Shown: in pieces, positions 13,900-22,094 of the stretch
How positions within the stretch are numbered: position 1 is the stretch's first letter
How the letters are laid out: each line of letters begins with the position of its first letter
NCBI RefSeq assembly: GCF_903469665.1
Contig: NZ_CAGKLC010000036.1
Coordinates: 1-42,675 of the forward strand
Origin: Flavobacterium sp. UGB4466
GTDB taxonomy: Bacteria > Bacteroidota > Bacteroidia > Flavobacteriales > Flavobacteriaceae
Length of the DNA stretch: 42,675 bases
Direction: 5' to 3'
Notes under the pieces: generated by a model
What the model was told of the DNA's origin: nothing
The model's database searches: none
Seen by the model: only the letters and a program-made list of their open reading frames with translations
Translations under genes and position numbers: made by a program

Positions 13900-16530
13900 A
13901 TGAAATCACAAGACGTACGTAAACAATTTTTAGATTTTTTTGAGAGTAAAGGACACACTATTGTTCCTTCGGCTCCTATTGTACTTAAAGACGACCCAAC
14001 CTTAATGTTCAACAACTCGGGAATGGCCCAGTTTAAAGAATACTTTTTAGGAAACGGAACGCCAAAAAGTCCAAGAATTGCCGATACACAAAAATGTCTT
14101 CGTGTTTCAGGAAAGCATAACGATTTAGAGGAAGTAGGTATTGATACCTATCACCACACGATGTTTGAAATGCTGGGGAATTGGTCTTTTGGAGATTATT
14201 TCAAAAAAGAGGCTATCAACTGGGCTTGGGAATTGTTGACCGAAGTGTACAAAATTCCAAAAGAAAATCTTTATGTTTCGGTTTTCGAAGGAAGTAAAGA
14301 AGATAATGTTCCGTTTGATCAGGAGGCTTGGGATATCTGGAAAGAATTAATCGATGAAGATCGCATTATTCTGGGAAATAAAAAAGACAACTTCTGGGAA
14401 ATGGGAGATCAGGGGCCATGCGGACCTTGTTCAGAAATTCACGTTGATTTGCGTACTCCGGAAGAAAAAGCAGCCGTTTCAGGAAAAAGTTTAGTAAACA
14501 ACGATCATCCTCAGGTAGTTGAAATCTGGAATAATGTATTCATGGAATTCAATCGTAAAGCTGATGGTTCGTTAGAAAAACTTCCTGCGCAACACGTTGA
14601 TACCGGAATGGGATTTGAGCGTTTGTGTATGGCATTACAAGGAAAAACATCCAATTATGATACCGATGTTTTCATGCCTTTGATTAGAGAAATTGAAACT
14701 ATCACCGGGGCAAATTATACCGTTAAAGCATCAAACGAAGCGGAAGAAAAAGTAAATATTGCGATTCGTGTAATTGCAGATCACGTTCGTGCAGTAGCTT
14801 TTGCTATCGCTGATGGACAATTGCCGTCAAATACCGGTGCAGGTTATGTAATTCGTCGTATTTTGCGTCGTGCTATTCGTTACGGATTTACTTTCCTGAA
14901 TATAAAAGAAGCTTTCATCTACAAGTTAGTAGAAACTTTAAGTGAACAAATGGGAGATTCTTTCCCGGAAATCAGAACTCAAAAAGCACTTTGCTCGAAT
15001 GTGATTCGTGAGGAGGAAAACTCTTTCTTACGTACTCTTGATCAGGGATTGGTACTTTTAGATGCTGTGATTCTGAACAATTCAGGAGATACTATCGATG
15101 GTAAAAAAGCTTTTGAATTGTATGATACTTACGGTTTTCCAATCGATTTAACAGCTTTGATTCTTTCTGAAAAAGGATTAAAATTAGATGAAAAAGGATT
15201 TCAAGAGCAACTGCAATTGCAAAAAGAACGTTCCCGTGCCGCTTCAAAAGTCACTGCAGGAGACTGGAATGTTCTGGTAGAAGATGATATTCAGGAGTTT
15301 GTAGGTTACGACAGATTATCGCATCAGGTAAAAATCACGAAGTACCGTAGAGTGGATAGTGTAAAAGATGGCGAAATTTATCAATTGGTTTTCAATGCAA
15401 CTCCATTTTATGGTGAAAGCGGAGGGCAAACCGGAGATAAAGGATATCTGGAAGCTCAAAACGGTGATATCGTTTATATTATTGATACTAAAAAAGAGAA
15501 CAATCAAACAATCCACCTGGCAAAATCGTTACCTGAAAATCTAACAGGAACATTTAACGCGGTTGTGGATGCGCTTCAGAGAGCAAAAACATCATCAAAT
15601 CACTCGGCTACACATTTATTGCACCAGGGATTGCGTAAAATATTAGGAACGCACATTGAGCAAAAAGGATCTATGGTTCGAAATGCTTCTTTGCGTTTTG
15701 ACTTCTCTCACTTCTCAAAAGTATCCGATGAGGAATTAAAAGAAGTAGAAAATTTTGTGAATGCAAGAATCCGTGAAAGTTTGCCTTTGATCGAAAAAAG
15801 AGCCATTCCAAAAGATCAGGCTTTGGAAGAAGGAGCAATTGCTTTGTTTGGAGAGAAGTATGGTGACTTGGTTCGTATGATTAAATTTGGTGATTCTGTC
15901 GAATTATGTGGAGGAACTCACGTGGCAAATACGGCTGATATCTGGCATTTCAAAATTATTTCAGAAGGAGCTGTAGCGGCAGGAATCAGAAGGATCGAAG
16001 CAATCACGAGTGAAGCTGCAAAAGATTATTTTGAGTCTCAGTTGCTTTCTTATGAAGAAATTAGAGAGACCTTGAAAAATGCTCAGGATCCTGTGAAAGC
16101 GATTCAGTCTTTACAGGAAGAAAATATCCAGTTGAAAAAACAATTGGAAATCTTGTTGAAAGATAAAGCCAAAAACATGAAAGGTGATTTGGCTAAAGAA
16201 TTGCAGGAAATCAATGGCGTTCAGTTTTTAGCAAAACAAGTAGATTTAAATCCGGAAGGAGCAAAAGATTTGGCTTATGAATTGGGTAATTCGTATAACA
16301 ATTTGTTTGTAGTTTTCGCCACTGCACAGGAAGGAAAGCCAATGTTGACTTGCTACATCTCTAAAGAAATTGTAGCAGAGAAAAACCTAAACGCAGGACA
16401 GGTAGTTCGTGAATTAGGAAAATACATCCAGGGAGGAGGAGGTGGACAGCCTTTCTTCGCCACTGCAGGAGGTAAAAATGTTGATGGAATTGCAGAAGCT
16501 TTGACGAAAGCAGTTGATTTTGTGAAATAA
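13900..16530 (+). CDS. alaS: alanine--tRNA ligase
   Basis: The enzyme charges tRNA-Ala and hydrolyses mischarged Ser/Gly-tRNA-Ala. The 876-residue length is normal. The class II catalytic core is N-terminal ([19 protein letters not shown] start; motif 2 region [13 protein letters not shown]; motif 3 DTGMGFERL). The editing domain has its zinc-binding set: H568 and H572 (HSATH), C670 and H674 (CGGTH). The C-terminal C-Ala domain ends with the [14 protein letters not shown] motif. The ATG at 13900 directly follows an octamer array and matches the usual start of the family. A small gene follows 48 bases downstream on the same strand. Confidence 0.98.
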   Translation: MKSQDVRKQFLDFFESKGHTIVPSAPIVLKDDPTLMFNNSGMAQFKEYFLGNGTPKSPRIADTQKCLRVSGKHNDLEEVGIDTYHHTMFEMLGNWSFGDYFKKEAINWAWELLTEVYKIPKENLYVSVFEGSKEDNVPFDQEAWDIWKELIDEDRIILGNKKDNFWEMGDQGPCGPCSEIHVDLRTPEEKAAVSGKSLVNNDHPQVVEIWNNVFMEFNRKADGSLEKLPAQHVDTGMGFERLCMALQGKTSNYDTDVFMPLIREIETITGANYTVKASNEAEEKVNIAIRVIADHVRAVAFAIADGQLPSNTGAGYVIRRILRRAIRYGFTFLNIKEAFIYKLVETLSEQMGDSFPEIRTQKALCSNVIREEENSFLRTLDQGLVLLDAVILNNSGDTIDGKKAFELYDTYGFPIDLTALILSEKGLKLDEKGFQEQLQLQKERSRAASKVTAGDWNVLVEDDIQEFVGYDRLSHQVKITKYRRVDSVKDGEIYQLVFNATPFYGESGGQTGDKGYLEAQNGDIVYIIDTKKENNQTIHLAKSLPENLTGTFNAVVDALQRAKTSSNHSATHLLHQGLRKILGTHIEQKGSMVRNASLRFDFSHFSKVSDEELKEVENFVNARIRESLPLIEKRAIPKDQALEEGAIALFGEKYGDLVRMIKFGDSVELCGGTHVANTADIWHFKIISEGAVAAGIRRIEAITSEAAKDYFESQLLSYEEIRETLKNAQDPVKAIQSLQEENIQLKKQLEILLKDKAKNMKGDLAKELQEINGVQFLAKQVDLNPEGAKDLAYELGNSYNNLFVVFATAQEGKPMLTCYISKEIVAEKNLNAGQVVRELGKYIQGGGGGQPFFATAGGKNVDGIAEALTKAVDFVK

Positions 16531-16578
16531 AGATTAGTCGATAAGCTTTTTCAGAGTACTAAATTGAAAAATTAGATA

Positions 16579-17154
16579 ATGTATTTAAAGAAACTAAAAT
16601 TAATAATTATTCTTTCGATTGTTTTTACATCATTTAGTTATTCTCAAAGATATCAAATATATGAGGGCTCATTTGAAAATTTAAATGATATTAAACTATT
16701 TAAAGTAGCGTTTAATTACGAAAATATTCAAGTGCATGGTTTTGATTCGGAAGAAGATTTCTTAAGAGAAAAAATGGAGAAAAGAAAATCTGATCCTGAA
16801 AAAGCGGCAAATTTCAGAAAGCATTGGTTTTCAAATCGGGATGAATATTACAATCCGGCATTTGTAAATTATTTTAATAATTATTTTAAAAAAGGAGAAC
16901 GTAAAATTGTAGCTGATTCTCCCTATTTAATGAAAGTAAATTTAACTTGGATTTATCCGGGTTATGCTTTAGAACCTGCTAAGTTGTCTGCAACAATTGA
17001 TTTTATTGATACAACTAATTCAAAAAAAATTCTAGTGGTACATTTTGAAAAAGTCATTGGAATTGAGAAAAAAACAATAGAAGTTGATGAATACGAAAGA
17101 GTTATTGGTGCATTTGAAAAACTCGCTAAAAACTTAGCTATTCAGTTAAAATAG
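16579..17154 (+). CDS. secreted protein of unknown function
   Basis: I do not recognise the family. The 191-residue protein starts with a signal peptide (KKLKLIIILSIVFTSFSYSQ, cleaved near residue 22), with no lipobox, so the mature protein is periplasmic or exported. The mature part is rich in Asn, Lys and aromatic residues and holds a beta-rich segment around SPYLMKVNLTWIYPGY. This resembles proteins in which a conserved core follows an exported leader, but no active-site motif stands out. It starts 48 bases after alaS, so it may ride on that transcript, and it ends at the palindromic terminator. Confidence 0.75.
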   Translation: MYLKKLKLIIILSIVFTSFSYSQRYQIYEGSFENLNDIKLFKVAFNYENIQVHGFDSEEDFLREKMEKRKSDPEKAANFRKHWFSNRDEYYNPAFVNYFNNYFKKGERKIVADSPYLMKVNLTWIYPGYALEPAKLSATIDFIDTTNSKKILVVHFEKVIGIEKKTIEVDEYERVIGAFEKLAKNLAIQLK

Positions 17155-17159
17155 ACTAT

Positions 17160-17192
17160 AAACCCGACAGGTTTTTAAAACCTGTCGGGTTT
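17160..17192. terminator. palindromic terminator, CCGACAGGTT family
   Basis: AAACCCGACAGGTTTT (17160-17175) and AAAACCTGTCGGGTTT (17177-17192) are exact complements around one T. The near-absent spacer means a tight hairpin loop opening from the A/T centre. It follows the secreted-protein gene by five bases. The same core CCGACAGGTT...AACCTGTCGG occurs at 38242-38276, so it is an interspersed element as well as a terminator. Confidence 0.85.
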
Positions 17193-17254
17193 TGTATTTA
17201 ATGTAAATTCAACAGTGTCCAGCTTCAGCCGGATGTTTCTTGAAGTTAAAAAGG

Positions 17255-17296
17255 AAAGAGCTTTAGTCAAACGTAACAGTTTGGCTAAAGCCCTTT
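17255..17296. terminator. imperfect hairpin, likely terminator of the ABC gene
   Basis: AAAGAGCTTTAGTCAAAC (17255-17272) pairs with GTTTGGCTAAAGCCCTTT (17279-17296) with two mismatches around a GTAACA loop. It lies downstream of the minus-strand ABC transporter gene. Confidence 0.6.
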
Positions 17297-17324
17297 GTGT
17301 TAATTTATCTTTATCTTGAAAAAA

Positions 17325-17372
17325 AACCTTAGTACCTTAGATTCTTAGCAGCTTAGCAACTTAGGGCCTTAA
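17325..17372 (+). repeat. period-8 array, unit NACCTTAG
   Basis: Six octamers in register: AACCTTAG, TACCTTAG, ATTCTTAG, CAGCTTAG, CAACTTAG, GGCCTTAA. The array ends six bases from the ABC gene's stop codon on the other strand. It belongs to the CTTAG group seen at 1203-1242 and 38114-38332. Confidence 0.9.
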
Positions 17373-17378
17373 AAAAAA

Positions 17379-19124
17379 TTATTTTCGTTCTCCTATTTGC
17401 TGGCGCCACATTGCATAATATAAGCCTTTTTCAAAAATTAAATCTTCGTGTTTCCCTTGTTCGATGATTTTTCCTTGCTCCAGTACAAATATTTTGTCGG
17501 CGTGCATTACGGTTGATAAACGGTGCGCAATCAGAACCGTGATCCTGTTTTTATCGGATATATTACGAATAGTAGTATTGATTTCTTCTTCGGTAATAGA
17601 ATCTAAGGCAGAAGTGGCTTCGTCAAAAATCAATAAATTCGGATTTCTTAAAATAGCACGTGCAATCGACAAACGTTGTTTTTCACCACCGGATACTTTA
17701 ATTCCGCCTTCACCAATTGTGGTGTTTAAACCGTCTTCGGCACGATGCAGCAGTTTTTCACAGCTCGCTCTTTTCAAGGCATCGTACAAGTCTTCATCGG
17801 TAGCACTGGGTCTTACGAACAATAAATTCTCGCGAATTGTTCCTGAGAATAACTGTGCGTCCTGGGTAACGAATCCTAATTGTTTTCTTAGATCCAGTAA
17901 GTCAATTTCTGCAGAGTCGATGTCGTTGTAGAATACCTGACCTTCGGCTGGGGTGTACAATCCAACCAGTAATTTGACCAAAGTTGTTTTTCCTGATCCT
18001 GAGGGGCCCACAAATGCAACGGTCTGTCCCTGTTTAATTTCGAAATTGATATTTTCAACCGCTTTAAATTTAGCGGTTTTGTGCTGAAAACTTACATTGG
18101 AAAAGAGTAAAGACTGAATCGCTCCAACATGCTTTGGGTTTTTTGGACGATATTCTTTCGGAGCGCTCAATAAGGTCTTAAAATTCTCCATCGAAACCTT
18201 AGTTTCATTTAAAGCAATAATGAAATTTCCAAGTTCCTGAAGCGGACCGAAAATGAAAAAAGTAAAGAAAACCATCGTTAGCAAATCACCCACAATAATC
18301 TTTCCTCCAAATAAGAAATAATACAAAGTAAAAACCACACAAGTTCTCAAAAAGTGTACGGTTGTGCCTTGGATAAAACTCAAACTTCTGATGAAACGGA
18401 TTTTTTGAAGCTCCAGCTGTAGAATTTTAAACGTATTTAGGTTCAGACGTTTTTCTTCCTGATACGTCAATCCAAGACTTTTTACAAGTTCAATGTTTCT
18501 TAAACTTTCGGTGGTGGAACCGGCTAAAGCATTGGTTTGATTTACGATTTTTTTAGAGACAATTTTGATCTTTTTGCCCAGATACGAACTAACCAGAGCA
18601 ATGATTGGCGCCGTGATCAAAAAGATAATTGAAATACGGTAATCGATTCGGGCAACATAAACAATCACAAATACAAAACCAATCACAGTCTGAAAGATTA
18701 AAGAAATCGATAGAGTGATTAATTTTTCGGAATCAGAACGTACTTTGGTAAGTTTGCTTAACGTTTCACCGCTTCGTTGGTCTTCAAATTCGGCAAACGG
18801 CAGGTCCAGTGATTTTTTAATTCCGTCTGTGTACATCTGCGCTCCGGTACGCTGAATAACAACATTGGTAAAATAATCCTGAAAGTTTTTGGTAATTCTC
18901 GATACCATAGCTGCACCAAGCGAAAGTCCTAACCAAAATGCTAATGATTTGATAAAACCTACGGCATTTCCGTCGTATTTATGCAAACCAACACCGCAAT
19001 CCTGCATTAATTTACCGGTAATAATAGAGTCTGATAAACTGAAACAAATGTTGATTGTTGCCATAATCAAAGCAAAAAACAGTAACATTTTATGTTTGAT
19101 TATATAAGAATACAGTAATTTCAT
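17379..19124 (-). CDS. ABC exporter half-transporter (fused membrane and ATPase domains)
   Basis: The start is set at ATG 19124 because MKLLYSYIIKHKMLLFFAL opens the first membrane span. The longer frame to 19292 adds a 56-residue low-complexity extension and is rejected. This gives 581 residues, the usual size. Six transmembrane helices occupy about residues 15-300. The ATPase domain follows, with Walker A GPSGSGKTT (about 372-380), signature SGGEKQRLS (about 476), Walker B LLIFDEATSALDS (about 497) and H-loop IAHRLST (about 531). All motifs are intact. It is MsbA-like in layout and works as a homodimer or with a partner not encoded here; the substrate (lipid, peptide or drug) is not readable. 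No accessory gene is adjacent. Confidence 0.93.
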   Translation of the reverse strand: MKLLYSYIIKHKMLLFFALIMATINICFSLSDSIITGKLMQDCGVGLHKYDGNAVGFIKSLAFWLGLSLGAAMVSRITKNFQDYFTNVVIQRTGAQMYTDGIKKSLDLPFAEFEDQRSGETLSKLTKVRSDSEKLITLSISLIFQTVIGFVFVIVYVARIDYRISIIFLITAPIIALVSSYLGKKIKIVSKKIVNQTNALAGSTTESLRNIELVKSLGLTYQEEKRLNLNTFKILQLELQKIRFIRSLSFIQGTTVHFLRTCVVFTLYYFLFGGKIIVGDLLTMVFFTFFIFGPLQELGNFIIALNETKVSMENFKTLLSAPKEYRPKNPKHVGAIQSLLFSNVSFQHKTAKFKAVENINFEIKQGQTVAFVGPSGSGKTTLVKLLVGLYTPAEGQVFYNDIDSAEIDLLDLRKQLGFVTQDAQLFSGTIRENLLFVRPSATDEDLYDALKRASCEKLLHRAEDGLNTTIGEGGIKVSGGEKQRLSIARAILRNPNLLIFDEATSALDSITEEEINTTIRNISDKNRITVLIAHRLSTVMHADKIFVLEQGKIIEQGKHEDLIFEKGLYYAMWRQQIGERK

Positions 19125-19428
19125 AAGTGAATTTGAATTTATGGAAGATGTAAAAGTAGTGAATTGTTTAACACTGTTAAATGGATTTTTGTTATTAAAA
19201 CTGTAATTTTTTTTACAGTTGAAATTGCTGGTGTTTTTTTTAGATGTAAAGCATTTTAATTTCTGCAAAACATCTTTTTTATTGGAGAACAAAATGAAAC
19301 TTTAAGAAAAAAGCCAAGTATTTATATCGCATTTTAGTTTTTGATTAAATTTTATCAGTAATGAATTTAATAGATCTTGCTATTTGTTAGTGTGTTGGCG
19401 GCTATTTTGGGTTATAGTGCGCTTTTAA
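19125..19428. other. divergent intergenic region with weak promoter and hairpin
   Basis: The minus-strand TACTTTTA at 19151-19158 is one base off the -7 consensus and would give the ABC gene a leader of about 20 bases. AACTGTAA (19199-19206) and TTACAGTT (19213-19220) form a perfect stem with a six-T loop. From about 19305 onward the sequence resembles 20400-20530 (for example GTATTTATA), which marks the start of a duplicated block. I see no gene here. Confidence 0.5.
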
Positions 19429-19473
19429 ATGTGGAATCCCGTAAGGTTTTAGTTTTGGGTTGTATTAAGTTTG
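19429..19473 (+). promoter_or_regulatory. lipoprotein gene promoter with conserved 22-base box
   Basis: TAAGTTTG at 19466-19473 is a perfect -7 element. The 22 bases at 19429-19450 (beginning ATGTGGAATCCC and ending GTTTT) recur exactly at 20531-20552. There too a perfect -7 box lies at the same distance, 37 bases from the start of the 22-mer. The box covers the -33 region. This promoter overlaps the in-frame TTG at 19471, so translation must begin later, at 19501. Confidence 0.7.
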
Positions 19474-19500
19474 CGGCAAAATAAATTTAACCAAATCAAA

Positions 19501-20256
19501 ATGAAAAAAATTTTATGCCTTTTTAGTGCTTTGGCTCTAGTAGTTTCTTCTTGTTCAAGTGATGATGCTGTTGATGCATCAGCTTCATTAAAACCATCAA
19601 AAATTGCTTTTTCTTACTCTGATCCTAAAGAGAATTACGCTACAGATATGAAATATGAGGGAAGCAAACTAGTAAGTGAAACAGATAGTGACGGTAGTAT
19701 TCTTAAGTATTCTTATGTAGGTGATTTAATTTCAAAAATAGAAGAGTTCAAATCAGATAACGTACTTGTAACGACTACTGAATATAGCTATTCTGCAGGA
19801 AAGGTGGCTTCTGTAACTGTGAAAGATGCAGGTGCAACTAAGTATTATAAAACAAAATACACTCAAAATGGAGACGGTACTGTTTCTTTTGAAGGGTTTT
19901 ATGTAAACGCCACAACAGGAGCTGAAGAAGAAGGTGGAAAGGTTGGAAAGTATACTTTTAAAGATGGTAACTTAGTTAAATCTGAAAGTTCTTTTTATGG
20001 TAAGGCAAATGCTACCTACACTTACGAGTATGATTCAAAAAAGACCCCTAATGCTAATGTTCCAGGGCTTAAACTTTTACTAGATGCAGAAGAAGATACT
20101 TCTGTTAACAATGTTGTTAAAATAACAGGGACTTCAGCTACTTCATCTTATGTAAGTACTTTCTCTTATGTTTACAATAACAATAATTTTCCAACGGAGA
20201 AAAAGCATTTTAGTGACAATGGAAAGTTAACTGAGACAGCTCAGTTTACATACTAA
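19501..20256 (+). CDS. lipoprotein with YD-like beta-strand repeats
   Basis: The 251-residue protein starts MKKILCLFSALALVVSSC, a lipobox with Cys18, followed by SSDD, which fits surface export of Bacteroidota lipoproteins. The ATG at 19501 follows the promoter by 27 bases. The mature part holds repeated motifs of the kind [IL]-x-Y-x-Y (KYSYVGDLI, TEYSYSAGKV, TYEYDSKK, FSYVYNNNNFP, TAQFTY), as in RHS/YD-like lipoproteins common in this phylum. No enzyme motif is seen. A degenerate relative lies just downstream with a matching promoter. Confidence 0.85.
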   Translation: MKKILCLFSALALVVSSCSSDDAVDASASLKPSKIAFSYSDPKENYATDMKYEGSKLVSETDSDGSILKYSYVGDLISKIEEFKSDNVLVTTTEYSYSAGKVASVTVKDAGATKYYKTKYTQNGDGTVSFEGFYVNATTGAEEEGGKVGKYTFKDGNLVKSESSFYGKANATYTYEYDSKKTPNANVPGLKLLLDAEEDTSVNNVVKITGTSATSSYVSTFSYVYNNNNFPTEKKHFSDNGKLTETAQFTY

Positions 20257-20274
20257 AAACAAATTGCAATTTAT

Positions 20275-20308
20275 AAAAAAACCAAATACTCTTGTATTTG
20301 GTTTTTTT
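20275..20308 (+). terminator. intrinsic terminator of the lipoprotein gene
   Basis: AAAAAAACCAAATAC (20275-20289) pairs perfectly with GTATTTGGTTTTTTT (20294-20308) around a TCTT loop, ending in a T run. Confidence 0.9.
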
Positions 20309-20349
20309 ATTGCCTAAAAATTGGTAAAACCCGTATTCAAATTAAACGT

Positions 20350-20370
20350 CATGCAATTCAGAACCCGGAT
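20350..20370 (+). repeat. duplicated start of the GSCFA gene
   Basis: The 21 bases from CATGCAATTCAG to CGGAT match 20875-20895, the start of the GSCFA gene, at 20 of 21 positions. They include its ATG and first codons (MQFRT). After this the match is lost. The upstream 25 bases are also loosely alike (for example TAAAACCCG with AATAACCG). It is a truncated, dead copy of that gene's 5' end. Confidence 0.75.
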
Positions 20371-20530
20371 TTCATTTTTTAATCCGCGAGCAATAAGCAA
20401 ATACAAGAAAATAGCTAGGTATTTATACGGTTTTTTGTTTTTTAGTTATTTTTTTTCTAAAACGCTTCTTGGTGTATGTTGTTCATTATTAGTGCTTTAG
20501 GTTTGTTTTGAGTTGGGTTGCGCGTTTTCG

Positions 20531-20575
20531 ATGTGGAATCCCGTAAGGTTTTGATTATGAGGTGTATTATGTTTG
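20531..20575 (+). repeat. second copy of the lipoprotein promoter
   Basis: The 22-base box at 20531-20552 is identical to 19429-19450. The -7 element TATGTTTG at 20568-20575 keeps the same spacing. The bases in between are only partly conserved. Weaker similarity reaches back to about 20400. It now drives no intact gene. Confidence 0.75.
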
Positions 20576-20576
20576 T

Positions 20577-20778
20577 AATGCTAAAGATATTTTAGGATTT
20601 AATAAAATTTCTTTTGTGGATGAAGAAGGAACCGGAATTTTTCACAATGAAATTTCAGATACTTCAGGAAAGACTGTATGGTCTACCTAACAGTTATACC
20701 TATAATGCAGCCGGATATCCTGAAAAAAGCGTTGATAACATTGAAGGATTAAAATATACATCTGAGTATTTCTATTAA
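20577..20778 (+). pseudogene. remnant of a paralogous YD-like lipoprotein gene
   Basis: Two frames carry coding-like sequence. The frame ending at stop 20688-20690 reads ILGFNKISFVDEEGTG and on to KTVWST. The frame ending at 20776-20778 reads NSYTYNAAGYPEKS and on to SEYFY. The second resembles the C terminus of the upstream lipoprotein (FSYVYNNNNFPTEKK to TAQFTY), including the final Tyr and the spacing to the stop. No signal peptide or start codon lies after the promoter copy, so the N-terminal part is deleted and a frameshift sits near 20690. The remaining 43-residue frame from ATG 20647 is unlikely to be a functional gene. Confidence 0.65.
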
Positions 20779-20875
20779 TAGAAAGTTTAAAATTTGGGGG
20801 CGAAAAGTCGGGGGCATTTTTGTTTCTGGCTTTTTTGTTTGTGAAAAATAACCGAAATTTACACAAAACAACTTC

Positions 20876-21832
20876 ATGCAATTCAGAACCCAGATTCCAA
20901 TTTCAAAAAGCAGCAATCCAATCGATTATCATTCGAAGATCATTTCTATGGGATCTTGTTTTGCGGAAAACATGGCAGAGAAATTTGATTATTTTAAGTT
21001 TCAGAACGAAACCAATCCATTTGGAATTATCTTCAATCCTGTTTCTATTGAGAAAGTGATTCAGAGAGTGGTTAAACAGGAGTTTTTTACGGAGAAAGAT
21101 GTTTTTTTTCATAACGGACGCTGGCATTGTTTTGAAGTTCATTCAGATTTGAGTCATTCCGATCGACAGGAGTTGTTGCAAACACTTAACGAAGCAATTG
21201 CCGAAACAAACAAACAAATCAAAGAGGGGACTCATATCATTGTAACCTATGGAACCTCATGGGTTTACAGGAATATTGAAAGTAACGAAGTAGTTGCTAA
21301 TTGTCATAAAGTACCTCAAAAACAATTCACGAAAGAATTATTGACTGTTGATGTAATTCAGAAAAGTATCCAAAATACAATCCGTTTAATTCATGGTTTA
21401 AATACCAATATAAATTTCATTTTTACCATTTCACCGGTGCGCCATATCAAAGACGGTTTTGTAGAAAATCAATTGAGTAAATCGCATTTGTTTTCGGGGT
21501 TTCACCAGAATCTGCAATCTAAAATCAACAATCAGCAATTAGGATATTTTCCTTCTTACGAAATTATGATGGACGAGCTTCGTGATTATCGCTTTTATGC
21601 TGAAGATATGCTGCATCCGAATGCTGTAGCAATTGACTATATCTGGCAGCGATTCAGTGAAAATTACATCGCAGAGAATAGCATTTCGACCTTGCAGGAA
21701 GTAGGAGAAATTCAAAAGAGTCTGCACCATCGAAGCTTTAATCCGGAATCTGAACAGCATCAGAAATTTTTAGTCAAGCTTCGTCAAAAAATAAATAAGG
21801 TAGAAGAAAAATGGCCACATATTAAGTTCTAA
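20876..21832 (+). CDS. GSCFA domain protein (SGNH-hydrolase-like)
   Basis: The 318-residue protein begins MQFRTQIPIS and carries the family-naming motif GSCFAENM at about residues 26-33. The putative nucleophile is S27. Near the C terminus D244-M-L-H247 (EDMLHPNAVAIDYIW) matches the Asp-x-x-His of SGNH/GDSL hydrolases. An esterase or acylhydrolase activity is therefore likely from fold and residues, but the substrate is unknown. There is no signal peptide, so it is cytosolic. The 5' end of this gene is duplicated at 20350. Confidence 0.88.
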   Translation: MQFRTQIPISKSSNPIDYHSKIISMGSCFAENMAEKFDYFKFQNETNPFGIIFNPVSIEKVIQRVVKQEFFTEKDVFFHNGRWHCFEVHSDLSHSDRQELLQTLNEAIAETNKQIKEGTHIIVTYGTSWVYRNIESNEVVANCHKVPQKQFTKELLTVDVIQKSIQNTIRLIHGLNTNINFIFTISPVRHIKDGFVENQLSKSHLFSGFHQNLQSKINNQQLGYFPSYEIMMDELRDYRFYAEDMLHPNAVAIDYIWQRFSENYIAENSISTLQEVGEIQKSLHHRSFNPESEQHQKFLVKLRQKINKVEEKWPHIKF

Positions 21833-21923
21833 AACTTCATGGACTTTTATGATGTTTTGATATTCAGAACATCGTAAATCTTTGCTGCAATTTAAAATAT
21901 CAATTTCAACAGAGCAGAATTCT

Positions 21924-21960
21924 TTACGTTTCCGCTCGGTAACCACAATACCAAACGTAA
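21924..21960. repeat. inverted repeat TTACGTTT / AAACGTAA
   Basis: Eight-base perfect arms (21924-21931, 21953-21960), with outer TTCT/GAA also matching, enclose 21 bases. It lies 92 bases after the GSCFA stop in the 262-base gap before tamB. There is no T tract, so a terminator role is doubtful. I see no clear TAnnTTTG box for tamB in the rest of this gap. Confidence 0.4.
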
Positions 21961-22094
21961 GAAAATAATTATTTGTGGCTAAATTTTAGAATAATTACAG
22001 GTAATTATGTAAATTGTTAGAGTTTAAATTTTACAAATTTGTCTTTGCAGATTTGTCCAAAGCAAACTTTAATCTAAATGTGTTTTATTGACGT

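Noticed and set aside
19125..19292. 56-residue N-terminal extension of the ABC transporter
   Set aside because: Low-complexity Asn/Lys/Phe-rich, outside the family's usual length, and it covers the likely promoter; ATG 19124 gives the normal size.
19471..19500. TTG start 30 bases upstream for the lipoprotein
   Set aside because: It overlaps the -7 promoter box and would bury the lipoprotein signal peptide behind ten extra residues.
20351..20500. 49-residue frame starting MQFRTRISFF
   Set aside because: It starts in the dead copy of the GSCFA gene 5' end and runs into unrelated noncoding sequence.
20796..20815. Two GGGGGC runs as a possible G-quadruplex
   Set aside because: Only two G tracts, so they do not meet the four-tract pattern; likely chance.
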